Part shown: one piece after another, positions 56,575 through 64,000 of the stretch
How positions within the stretch are numbered: the first letter of the stretch is position 1
Layout: each line of letters starts with the position of its first letter
Origin: Pseudomonas saponiphila
GTDB lineage: Bacteria > Pseudomonadota > Gammaproteobacteria > Pseudomonadales > Pseudomonadaceae
Direction of reading: 5' to 3'
Length of the DNA stretch: 64,000 bases
Assembly: GCF_900105185.1 (NCBI RefSeq)
Contig: NZ_FNTJ01000001.1
Location: 3,678,501 to 3,742,500 of the forward strand
Program-made: the position numbers and the translations under genes
Notes under the pieces: model-generated
What the model was told of the DNA's origin: nothing
Database searches by the model: none
What the model saw: the letters and a program-made list of their open reading frames with translations, nothing else

Positions 56575-57879
56575 TCAGACGAACAGGGTCAGGGCACCGG
56601 TCAGCAGGGCCAGGGCGGTAATCACCAGGGAGGTCAGCACGGCCCACTTCACCGTGGCTTTCTGGAAGTCGCCGATGTCGCGATCCACCATGCCCACCAG
56701 CAGCAGGGTCGAGGCCACCAGCGGACTCATCAGGTGCACCGGCTGGCCGAGGATCGAGGCGCGGGCGATCTCCAGGGGAGAGATGCCATAGGCCGCCGCG
56801 GCGTTGGCCAGGATCGGTACCACGCCGAAGTAGTAGGCATCGTTGGACAGGACGAAGGTCAGCGGCATGCTGGTCAGCGCCACCACCAGCGGGAACAGGT
56901 GGCCCCAGGACGGCGGGATCCAGTCCACCAGGGTCTGCGCCAGGGCGTCGACCATCTTGGTGCCGGAGAAGATCCCGGCGAAGATCCCGGCGGCGAACAC
57001 CAGCAGCACCACGGTCATGGCGTTGCCCGAATGGGCGAGGATGCGCTCCTTCTGAATATCCAGCTGCGGGTAGTTGATCATCAAGGCCAGGACAAAACCG
57101 ATCAGGAACAGCACCGCCGAATGCATCAGGCCCAGCACCAGGGCGGTCATCACCGCCATCACCAGCAGCAGGTTGACGTAGGCCAGCCTGGGCCGCTTGT
57201 GCGGGGTGTCTTCGAGAATGGCCTTGATGTAGCAGTCGCCACCGCCGCTTTGCAGCTGGGTATTGCCAATACGCTTGCGCTCGGCCCGGCCCAGCAGGTA
57301 GGCGGTGAACACCACCCAGATGGCACCACCGATCATGGTCGGCAGCAGCGGCACGAAGTACTCGCCGGCATCCAGGCCCAGGGCGGCGATGGCGCGGGTC
57401 GCCGGCCCGCCCCAGGGGGTCATGCCGCTCATGATGCTCAACGACAGCATGGAGATGGTGGCGAGGATCATCGGGTTCATGCCGATGCGCTTGTACAGCG
57501 GCAGCATGGCCGCGCAGGTGATCATGTAGGTGGTGGTGCCATCACCGTCCAGGGCCACCACCAGCGACAGCAGCGCGGTGCCCATGGCGATCTTGGTCGG
57601 GTCGCCATTGACCCGCTTGAGAATCTTGCGGATCAGCGGGTCGAACAGCCCCGAATCGATCATCAAGCCGAAGAACAGAATGGCGAACAGCAACAGCGCC
57701 GCCGACGGCGCGACCATTTTCAGGCCGTCGAGCATCATTTTGCCGGTGGTCCCGGCGAACCCGCCGAGCACCGCGAAGACGATGGGCACCAGGGTCAGCG
57801 CCACAATGGGCGACAGGCGCTTGGTCATGATCAGGACGGTGAAAACCACCACCATGGCGAGGCCGAGTAAAGCGAGCAT
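56575..57879 (-). CDS. CitMHS-family citrate/metal:H+ symporter
   Basis: 434-residue inner-membrane carrier with 11-12 helices, family CitMHS (citrate-Mg or -Ca complexes, or related tricarboxylates). N-terminal LIMTKRLSPIVALTLVPIVF and central ALDGDGTTTYMITCAAMLPL, and LSNDAYYFGVVPILANAAAA, are characteristic. Within the porin-CitMHS-DctA-PrpF cluster it is the most specific pointer to a tricarboxylate. Between it and dctA lies a 139-bp gap with an imperfect hairpin. Confidence 0.92.
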   Translation of the reverse strand: MLALLGLAMVVVFTVLIMTKRLSPIVALTLVPIVFAVLGGFAGTTGKMMLDGLKMVAPSAALLLFAILFFGLMIDSGLFDPLIRKILKRVNGDPTKIAMGTALLSLVVALDGDGTTTYMITCAAMLPLYKRIGMNPMILATISMLSLSIMSGMTPWGGPATRAIAALGLDAGEYFVPLLPTMIGGAIWVVFTAYLLGRAERKRIGNTQLQSGGGDCYIKAILEDTPHKRPRLAYVNLLLVMAVMTALVLGLMHSAVLFLIGFVLALMINYPQLDIQKERILAHSGNAMTVVLLVFAAGIFAGIFSGTKMVDALAQTLVDWIPPSWGHLFPLVVALTSMPLTFVLSNDAYYFGVVPILANAAAAYGISPLEIARASILGQPVHLMSPLVASTLLLVGMVDRDIGDFQKATVKWAVLTSLVITALALLTGALTLFV

Positions 57880-58018
57880 AAGTCGATTCTCTTGTTTTTA
57901 TGATGAGCGTGGCCGGCGCGCGGGTGCACGGCCACCCGAGCACCGGACGCCCCGATCAAGGGCGCCCGGCACAGGTGTGGAGTCGGTACTTGGGGTAAAG
58001 CGCTGCGGCCTGGCGGGT

Positions 58019-59332
58019 CTAGCCGAGCTTGTTCGCCAGAACGGTCGCCGGGCTGTCATCGGCGGCAGCGGCCGGGGCCGCAAGGGGCTGGCCATTGAGC
58101 ATGCGCAACAGCACCTGGCGGTCGCAGGCCTGCTCCGAGAGGGCGATCACCACGGTGGCCACGGCGTTGCTGGCCAGGCTGGTCAACGCCCGGGCCTCGG
58201 ACATGAAGCGATCGATGCCGATCAGCAACGCCAGGCCGGCCAGGGGGATGTCATGGATCACTGTCAGGGTCGAGGCCAGGGCCACGAAACCGCTGCCGGT
58301 GACCCCGGCGGCGCCCTTGGACGACAGCAGCATGATCGCCAGCATGGTGATCACCTGCCCGGCGCTAAGGTCGATGTTGCACGCCTGGGCAATGAAGATC
58401 GCCGCCAGGGACAGGTAGATCGCCGTGCCGTCGAGGTTGAACGAATAGCCGGTGGGCAGCACCAGCCCCACCACGCTCTTGCGGCAGCCCAGGGCCTGGA
58501 GTTTTTCCAGCATGCGCGGCATCACCGGCTCCGTGGACGAGGTCCCGAGCACCACCAGGAACTCTTCACGCAGGTAGCGCAGCAGCTTCCACAGGCTGAA
58601 GCCGTTGGCCCGGCAAATGCCCCCCAGGACCACGCAGACAAAGAAGCCGCAGGCCACATACAGGGTCATGATCAGTTTGGCCAAGGCGCCCAGGGAGGTG
58701 ATGCCGTACTGGCCCACGGTAAAGGCCAGGGCCCCGAAAGCGCCGACGGGGGCAAAACGCATCAGGTAGGAGAAGATCTTGAACACCATCTGCGAGGCCG
58801 ACTCCAGCACCTGCAGCACCGGCTTGCCGCGCTCGCCCAGGGACGACAGGGCAAAGCCGCACAGCACCGCGATGAACAGCACCGGCAATACCTCGCCCTT
58901 GTTGAAGGCTCCGACAAAGGTCTCCGGAATGATGTGCATGAAGAATTCCACCACCCCCAGCTTGGCCGCCGACTCGGTGTACTGCGACAGGCCCTGGGTG
59001 TTCAGCCGGGTGGGGTCGATGTTCATCCCCGCGCCGGGCTGGAACAGGTAGACCGCCGCCAGGCCGATGAACAGGCTGATCAGCGTCAGGCCGAGGAACA
59101 GCAGCATGGTCTTGCTCAGCAGGCGGCCCAGGGAACGCTTGTCGCTCATGCCGGCGATGCCGGTGACGATGGTGCAGAACACCACCGGGGCGATCATCAT
59201 CTTGATCAGCTTGATGAAGGCGTCGCCCAGCGGCTTCAAGGCAATGGCTTGCTGGGCCCAGAAGTGCCCCACCAGTACCCCGAGGCACACCGCGCAGAGG
59301 ATCTGGAAGTAGAGCGATTTAACAACTTTCAT
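58019..59332 (-). CDS. dctA: C4-dicarboxylate transporter DctA-like (DAACS family)
   Basis: 437-residue Na+/H+-coupled dicarboxylate carrier, eight helices plus two re-entrant hairpins. Signature blocks: IKLIKMMIAPVVFCTIVTGI, VLGTSSTEPVMPRMLEKLQA, VLPTGYSFNLDGTAIYLSLA and LLSSKGAAGVTGSGFVALAS. These are complete. I start at MKVVKSLYFQ (59332), preceded by GGGTGAT; a start four codons earlier is possible. The gene is in the organic acid cluster rather than beside dctBD, so it may be a second DctA paralogue with a different or wider substrate. Confidence 0.92.
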   Translation of the reverse strand: MKVVKSLYFQILCAVCLGVLVGHFWAQQAIALKPLGDAFIKLIKMMIAPVVFCTIVTGIAGMSDKRSLGRLLSKTMLLFLGLTLISLFIGLAAVYLFQPGAGMNIDPTRLNTQGLSQYTESAAKLGVVEFFMHIIPETFVGAFNKGEVLPVLFIAVLCGFALSSLGERGKPVLQVLESASQMVFKIFSYLMRFAPVGAFGALAFTVGQYGITSLGALAKLIMTLYVACGFFVCVVLGGICRANGFSLWKLLRYLREEFLVVLGTSSTEPVMPRMLEKLQALGCRKSVVGLVLPTGYSFNLDGTAIYLSLAAIFIAQACNIDLSAGQVITMLAIMLLSSKGAAGVTGSGFVALASTLTVIHDIPLAGLALLIGIDRFMSEARALTSLASNAVATVVIALSEQACDRQVLLRMLNGQPLAAPAAAADDSPATVLANKLG

Positions 59333-59388
59333 GGCATCACCCATTTTTAGAATTGTTCTGATGCAACCCGTGTCGGCAAGCGCTTCGG

Positions 59389-60471
59389 CTAGCCGGCCAG
59401 GCGTTGTGAAGCAGGCGCGTAGACATACCCGGAAAACAACCGGCGAGCGGTGCGGACCACCGAGGCGCGGATGGTCTCGGCGTTTTTTCCGGTGTAGGAC
59501 AATACGACATCTATCGAGCCGCTGGGGTGCTCGACCCGAACCTTTTGCAGGCGCGGCTCACCGACCCCGCCCAGCATCTCGGCCACCACGCTGCCCTCGG
59601 TGACACAGGCGGTAGCCAGGCCGATGGAGCCGGTGATGGCCAGGGCCCGATGGCAGTTGTGGGGCATGAAATAGCGCACCGCCAGGGTGCCCCCGGCCCG
59701 GGCCGGGGACACCAGCACCGGCTTGGGAATCACCTTGTCGCTGACATCCCCCAGGCCCATGGCCAGGCCGGCCTTGAGCCGCAGGCTCTCCAGGCGCTGC
59801 AGAAAGTCGCTGTCGGCGTCCAGCTCGGCGGGGCTTTCATCGCCGCGCTTGCCCAGGCAGGCCGCCTGCACCAGCACCATGGGCATGGCCATGTCGATGC
59901 AGGTCACGGCAATGCCGTCGATCAGGTCCTGAGGCTGGCCGGTGGGAAACAGCTGACCGGTCTTGCTCCCGGCGGCATCGAGAAAGGTCAGGGCCACCGG
60001 CGCTGCGCTGCCCGGCACGCCGTCGATGGTGGTGTCGCCTTCGTAACTGACCTGGCCATCGGGAGTCTGGACCTGGGCATTGACCAGGGTGCCGGTGTTG
60101 AGGTTGCGAATCCGCACCTGGGTCTGTGCCCCCGTGGCCTTGACCAGCCCCTGCTCGATCGCGAAAGGCCCGACAGCGCAGAGCATGTTGCCGCAGTTGG
60201 GCGCGGTATCCACTCGCCGCTGCGACACCATGACCTGGACGAACAGGTAGTCGACATCCGCCTCTGGGTGCAGCGACGGACTGACGATCGCCACCTTGCT
60301 GGTCTGCGGGCTGCCACCGCCGATGCCGTCGATTTCCAGCTCATGGCCGGAGCCCATCAGGTTGAGCAACAGCTCGTCACGCTCGGCCACTGCCACCGGC
60401 AGATCCCAGGCCAGGAAGAACGGCCCTTTGGAGGTGCCGCCGCGCATCAACACACAAGGAATTCGTTGCAT
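59389..60471 (-). CDS. PrpF-family isomerase (4-oxalomesaconate tautomerase/aconitate isomerase-like)
   Basis: 360-residue cytosolic enzyme of the PrpF fold. It starts MQRIPCVLMRGGTSKGPFFL, has APNCGNMLCAVGPFAIEQGL with the catalytic Cys, ALAITGSIGLATACVTEGSV and VRVEHPSGSID. Overall pattern is close to GalD of P. putida, the 4-oxalomesaconate tautomerase of gallate breakdown; however, no gallate dioxygenase, hydratase or aldolase is here. Known relatives isomerise unsaturated tricarboxylates (2-methylaconitate, oxalomesaconate, aconitate). With a CitMHS carrier and DctA beside it, a double-bond isomerase for a tricarboxylate such as aconitate is my reading. Start at 60471; upstream 28 codons unsupported. 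Confidence 0.85.
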   Translation of the reverse strand: MQRIPCVLMRGGTSKGPFFLAWDLPVAVAERDELLLNLMGSGHELEIDGIGGGSPQTSKVAIVSPSLHPEADVDYLFVQVMVSQRRVDTAPNCGNMLCAVGPFAIEQGLVKATGAQTQVRIRNLNTGTLVNAQVQTPDGQVSYEGDTTIDGVPGSAAPVALTFLDAAGSKTGQLFPTGQPQDLIDGIAVTCIDMAMPMVLVQAACLGKRGDESPAELDADSDFLQRLESLRLKAGLAMGLGDVSDKVIPKPVLVSPARAGGTLAVRYFMPHNCHRALAITGSIGLATACVTEGSVVAEMLGGVGEPRLQKVRVEHPSGSIDVVLSYTGKNAETIRASVVRTARRLFSGYVYAPASQRLAG

Positions 60472-60641
60472 GAACACTGACTCTTGTTGATCAATCGAGG
60501 TAATTGATGTTCTGGGCACAAGAGTGTCAGGGTTTGAAAAGTGATTCCAATGCAAAGATCAGAGGCATTATTGCGTTTCATGCATGAGTCAAATATTCTC
60601 TCCCACGCTGTTCCGCCTGCCCGACGCGTTGAGAAGCCAGC
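60472..60641. promoter_or_regulatory. Divergent LysR/PrpF control region
   Basis: 170 bp, moderately AT-rich at 60500-60600. Contains AATGC...GCATT (60549-60553/60565-60569) and the palindrome CATGCATG (60579-60586). Either might be a LysR site; neither is a clean T-N11-A match. Confidence 0.4.
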
Positions 60642-61532
60642 ATGGAATATGAGCTCCAGGACATACGATCTTTCGTGAAAATCGCCGAACTGGGGAGTTT
60701 CCACGAAGCCGCCGACGCCTTGCACCTGTCGCAACCGGCCCTGAGCCGGCGCATGAAAAAACTCGAAGAGGGCCTGGGCACCGCCCTCCTCGATCGCACC
60801 ACGCGCAAGGTCAGCCTGACCAGCGTCGGCCGCGACTTCCTGCCCAAGGCCCGGCGCCTGCTGGACGACTTCGACGACTCGATCCTCAACATCCGTGAAC
60901 TGGCGGAACGCCAGATCGGCCAGGTAACCCTGGCCTGCATCCCCACGGCGGCCTTCTACTTCCTGCCGTCGGTGATCCGCCTGTACAACCAGCGCTACCC
61001 GAAAATCCGCATCCGCCTGCTCGACCTCAGCGCCAACGAGGGCCTGGAAGCGGTGCTGCGCGGCGAAGCGGACTTCGGCATCAACATGATGAGCGGCCAG
61101 CACCCGGACATCGAATTCGTGCCACTGGTCAACGAACCCTTTGTCCTGGCCTGCCGCCGCGACCATGAACTGGCCGGACGCCGCTCGGTGACCTGGTCGG
61201 AACTCAGCGATTACCGCTTGATCGGCGTTGGCCGCCTGAGCGGCAACCGCATGCTGCTGGACCATGCCCTGTCCGGCTTGAGCTGGCGGCCCCAGTGGTT
61301 CTACGAAGTGCAACACCTGTCCACGTCGCTGGGCATGGTCGAGGCCGGGCTCGGGGTGTCGGCGATGCCCAGCCTGGCGATGCCCGCCGCCGATCACCCG
61401 ACCCTGGTCAGCGTTCCGCTGACCGAGCCGGTGGTCAACCGCACCCTGGGCCTGGTGTACCGCCGCGGCGCCTCGCTGTCGCCGGCCGCGGAAAAGTTCG
61501 TGGCGATTCTGCTGGAGCAGTGGCCGCACTGA
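60642..61532 (+). CDS. LysR-family transcriptional regulator of the organic acid cluster
   Basis: 296-residue regulator. HTH: QDIRSFVKIAELGSFHEAAD and ALHLSQPALSRRMKKLEEGL; effector domain with GQVTLACIPTAAFYFLPSVI, typical of the CbbR/CysB-type (LTTR) fold. It faces the PrpF gene across 170 bp and no other catabolic gene is nearby to the right, so it probably activates the PrpF-DctA-CitMHS-OprD unit in response to its substrate. Confidence 0.9.
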   Translation: MEYELQDIRSFVKIAELGSFHEAADALHLSQPALSRRMKKLEEGLGTALLDRTTRKVSLTSVGRDFLPKARRLLDDFDDSILNIRELAERQIGQVTLACIPTAAFYFLPSVIRLYNQRYPKIRIRLLDLSANEGLEAVLRGEADFGINMMSGQHPDIEFVPLVNEPFVLACRRDHELAGRRSVTWSELSDYRLIGVGRLSGNRMLLDHALSGLSWRPQWFYEVQHLSTSLGMVEAGLGVSAMPSLAMPAADHPTLVSVPLTEPVVNRTLGLVYRRGASLSPAAEKFVAILLEQWPH

Positions 61533-61706
61533 CCGGCGCGCCCCTCCAGCGTTGCCCATACTCCAACGTGCCTTGAAGGGCGCACCGCCAGTCTCAGAAC
61601 ACCCATGCCGTTTTTATCCGGGCGCAGACTGGCAACACCCCTACGCTGATTGTCACCGGTGAGCCTCTATCATCACCGGCGCCCCGTTTTCCCTGGAGTC
61701 CCCCCG

Positions 61707-63530
61707 ATGCCCCATGAAGGCAACCTGCTACAAGCCGCCGTCGTGTTCCTCTGCGCCGCCGTGCTCATCGTGCCCCTGGCCAAGCGCCTGCAACTGGGGG
61801 CCGTGCTCGGCTACCTGCTGGCCGGGGTGCTGATCGGCCCGTCGGTGCTGGGGCTGGTGGGCAACCCGCAAAGCGTCAGTCATATCTCCGAGCTGGGAGT
61901 GGTGCTGTTGCTGTTCATCATCGGCCTGGAGCTGTCGCCCAAGCGCCTGTGGGTGATGCGCAAGGCAGTGTTCGGCGTCGGCCTGGCCCAGGTGCTGTTG
62001 ACCGGCACAGTGATCGGCGTGGTAGCGCTGTTCCTGTTCGGCCAATCGCTGAACAGCGCCATCGTGCTGGGCCTGGGTCTGGCCCTGTCCTCCACCGCCC
62101 TGGGCCTGCAGAGCCTGGCCGAACGCAAGGAGCTGAACAGCCCCCACGGGCGCATGGCCTTCGCCATCCTGCTGTTCCAGGACATCGCCGCCATTCCGCT
62201 GATCGCCATGGTCCCGGTGCTGGCCGGCAACGATCACCACACCAGCAGCGCCGAGGACCTGCGCCACGGCCTGCAGGTGCTGGGCAGCATCGCCGTGGTG
62301 GTGGTGGGCGGACGCTACCTGTTGCGTCCGGTGTTTCGCATCGTCGCTCGCACCCGCTTGCCGGAAGTGTCCACCGCCACCGCCCTGCTGGTGGTGATCG
62401 GCACCGCCTGGCTGATGGACCTGGTGGGGGTGTCCATGGCCCTCGGCGCCTTCCTCGCCGGCCTGCTGCTGGCCGACTCCGAGTACCGCCATGAGCTGGA
62501 AGCGCAGATCGAGCCTTTCAAGGGCCTGCTGCTGGGGCTGTTCTTCATCAGTGTCGGCATGGGCGCCAATCTCGGCCTGCTGCTCAGCGCGCCCATCGCG
62601 GTGCTGGGCCTGACCCTGCTGCTGATCGGCCTCAAGCTGCCCCTGCTGTACGTGGTCGGGCGGTTGGCTGGCGACCTCAATCGCGAAAGCGCAGTGCGCC
62701 TGGGCGTGGTGCTGGCGGCTGGCGGCGAATTCGCCTTCGTGGTGTTCAAGATCGGTCGCGACCAGGGCCTGTTCGAGGCCCGCCTGCATGACCTGCTGGT
62801 GCTCACCATCACCCTGTCCATGGCCCTCACGCCGCTGCTGTTGCTGGCCTGCTCGCGCTGGCTCAAGCCCAAGGCCAAGCCCCTGGAGATGCCCGCCGAA
62901 TACCGCCAGATCGACGCCGACAGCCCGCGGGTGGTGATCGCCGGCATGGGCCGCATGGGGCAGATCGTGGCGCGGATCCTGCGGGCACAGAAGATCCCCT
63001 TCGTGGCCCTGGACACCTCGGTGGACACCATCGAACTGATCCGCAGCTTCGGCGGCATGCCGGTGTTCTACGGCGACCCGATGCGCCCGGAAATCCTCAG
63101 CGCGGCCAAGGTCGGCACGGCGGAATACTTCGTCATCGCCACCGATGACCCGGAAACCAACATCAAGACCGCCGAACAGGTGCGCAAGCTCTACCCGCAC
63201 CTGAAGATCATCGCCCGAGCGCGCAACCGCCAGCACGTGCACCGACTGGTGGACCTGGAGGCCCAGGCCGTGCGGGAAACCTACTACTCCAGCCTGGAAA
63301 TGAGCCGTCGCACCCTGGTCGGCCTGGGGCTGAGCCAGGCCCAGGCGGACTCGCGGATCCAGCGCTTCACCCAGCACGACGAACAGCTGCTGGCGGCCCA
63401 GCACGCGGTCTACGACGACGCCGCCAAAGTGCTGCAGAGCGCCCAGGAAGCCCGGGCCGAGCTGGCCCGGCTGTTCGAGGCCGACGAGCAGGACGAGCAG
63501 ATCGAGAGCCCGCTGCCGCCGATGCGCTGA
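61707..63530 (+). CDS. KefB/KefC-type CPA2 monovalent cation:proton antiporter
   Basis: 607-residue inner-membrane protein. The N-terminal half (about 1-380) has 12-13 helices with LGYLLAGVLIGPSVLGLVGN, ISELGVVLLLFIIGLELSPK and FAILLFQDIAAIPLIAMVPV (the QD of the transport site). The C-terminal half has a TrkA-N/RCK domain: RVVIAGMGRMGQIVARILRA binds a nucleotide. Q..HR-like motif of glutathione control is not clear. ATG at 61707 follows TGGAG. No KefF/KefG ancillary gene adjoins it. Confidence 0.92.
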   Translation: MPHEGNLLQAAVVFLCAAVLIVPLAKRLQLGAVLGYLLAGVLIGPSVLGLVGNPQSVSHISELGVVLLLFIIGLELSPKRLWVMRKAVFGVGLAQVLLTGTVIGVVALFLFGQSLNSAIVLGLGLALSSTALGLQSLAERKELNSPHGRMAFAILLFQDIAAIPLIAMVPVLAGNDHHTSSAEDLRHGLQVLGSIAVVVVGGRYLLRPVFRIVARTRLPEVSTATALLVVIGTAWLMDLVGVSMALGAFLAGLLLADSEYRHELEAQIEPFKGLLLGLFFISVGMGANLGLLLSAPIAVLGLTLLLIGLKLPLLYVVGRLAGDLNRESAVRLGVVLAAGGEFAFVVFKIGRDQGLFEARLHDLLVLTITLSMALTPLLLLACSRWLKPKAKPLEMPAEYRQIDADSPRVVIAGMGRMGQIVARILRAQKIPFVALDTSVDTIELIRSFGGMPVFYGDPMRPEILSAAKVGTAEYFVIATDDPETNIKTAEQVRKLYPHLKIIARARNRQHVHRLVDLEAQAVRETYYSSLEMSRRTLVGLGLSQAQADSRIQRFTQHDEQLLAAQHAVYDDAAKVLQSAQEARAELARLFEADEQDEQIESPLPPMR

Positions 63531-63540
63531 CGCAGCGCGC

Positions 63541-64000
63541 CCTTCGCTGGCAAGCCAGCTCCTACACCTGCGGCACGCACACTCCGTAGGAGCCGGCTTG
63601 CCGGCGAAGGCGACCTCAAGGACCCCGGCAAATGCTCTGCAGGACGCGGTGCTCCCTTCGCTGGCAAGCCAGCTCCTACGCCTGCGGCACGCACACTCCG
63701 TAGGAGCCGGCTTGCCGGCGAAGGCGGCCTCAAGGACACCGGCAAATGCTCTGCAGGACGCGGTGCTCCCTTCGCTGGCAAGCCAGCTCCTACACCTGCG
63801 GCACGCACACTCCGTAGGAGCCGGCTTGCCGGCGAAGGCGGCCTCGAGGACGCCGGCAAATGCTCTGAAGGACGCGGTGCTCCCTTCGCTGGCAAGCCAG
63901 CTCCTACGCCTGCGGCACGCACACTCCGTAGGAGCCGGCTTGCCGGCGAAGGCGACCTCGAGGACGCCGGCAAATGCTCTGCAGGACGCGCTGCTCCCTT
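63541..64000. repeat. REP/BIME array, four complete units plus start of a fifth, cut by window end
   Basis: Units start at 63541, 63655, 63769, 63883 and 63997, an exact 114-bp period. Each begins CCTTCGCTGGCAAGCCAGCT-CCTAC, then CTGCGGCACGCACACTCC linker, GTAGGAGCCGGCTTGCCGGC and a GAAGG core with CAAATGCTCTGCAGGACGCG. Because 114 is a multiple of three, the minus strand stays open through it, giving a false repeat protein. The array continues beyond the window. Confidence 0.95.

Noticed and set aside
57943..57969. Hairpin CCGGACGCCCC...GGGCGCCCGG between dctA and CitMHS genes
   Set aside because: Imperfect stem and no T-run; at most an mRNA processing structure.
59389..60471. Full gallate degradation cluster suggested by GalD-like enzyme
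   Set aside because: No gallate dioxygenase, oxalomesaconate hydratase or CHA aldolase gene is present in the window.
61728..63404. 558-codon minus-strand ORF inside the KefB-type gene
   Set aside because: Gln/His/Gly-rich antisense shadow with no domain; the plus frame is a clear antiporter.
63410..63973. Minus-strand repeat protein of 187 codons
   Set aside because: It only translates the REP array (114-bp period, multiple of three) plus antisense of the antiporter tail.

Overview
The window is a GC-rich, gene-dense chromosomal segment that reads as a Pseudomonas of the P. fluorescens complex. The basis is the family-typical REP sequence (GTAGGAGCTGGCTTGCCAGCG and its mirror), the bkdR-bkdA1-bkdA2-bkdB-lpdV order known from pseudomonads, OprD-type porins, a RocS1/RocR-like pair and the preTA/hydantoinase cluster. 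The species is an inference; no rRNA, tRNA, phage, transposase, plasmid or CRISPR feature was seen.

Layout. 1-3.7 kb: an ABC uptake unit with an ATPase-permease fusion and a quaternary-amine-type binding protein (cut by the window edge), plus a sulfonate-type binding protein. 3.9-5.0 kb: a small lipoprotein and a four-unit REP array. 5.0-13.6 kb: reductive pyrimidine degradation, made of an NCS1 transporter and an M20 carbamoyl-amidohydrolase on one strand, hydantoinase and the PreT/PreA dehydrogenase on the other, and a TetR/RutR-like regulator. 13.8-15.6 kb: a GNAT enzyme and copCD. 15.6-21.2 kb: a second REP array, an EmrAB-like efflux pair, an atypical DapF-like epimerase and a DASS-family transporter. 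21.5-24.4 kb: a chemoreceptor and an HD-GYP phosphodiesterase. 24.4-31.4 kb: BkdR, the branched-chain keto acid dehydrogenase operon and a branched-chain aminotransferase ending in a clear terminator. 31.5-33.6 kb: a radical SAM/UDG-linked DNA repair pair behind a LexA box. 33.7-38.9 kb: a Sel1-like protein, a DUF1624 membrane protein behind a Zur-like box, and an ATP-grasp/alpha-E/transglutaminase operon. 39.4-45.1 kb: a small P-loop kinase and a RocR/RocS1-like c-di-GMP two-component pair. 45.2-47.7 kb: an ArsR-type regulator, an unusual cytochrome P450 and a DUF1543 protein. 47.7-50.7 kb: LysR/LysE and a DmeR/DmeF-like metal efflux pair. 50.9-55.2 kb: a PAS-GGDEF protein, Nudix, FKBP, DUF4265, LemA and M48 genes. 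55.2-61.5 kb: a tricarboxylate-type cluster (OprD porin, CitMHS carrier, DctA carrier, PrpF-family isomerase, LysR). 61.7-64.0 kb: a KefB/C-type antiporter and a third REP array that runs off the window.

How it fits together. The segment is mostly accessory catabolism (pyrimidines, branched-chain amino acids, organic acids, osmolytes/sulfonates) with its transport and local regulators, interleaved with signalling (three c-di-GMP enzymes, one chemoreceptor) and stress functions. The points most worth a second look are the LexA-box-controlled radical SAM pair, the DapF-like enzyme with Ser at the second catalytic Cys, the P450 lacking ExxR and AGxDT, the PrpF/CitMHS/DctA cluster, the RocS/RocR pair without RocA, the Zur-like box and the three REP arrays with array-specific spacers.
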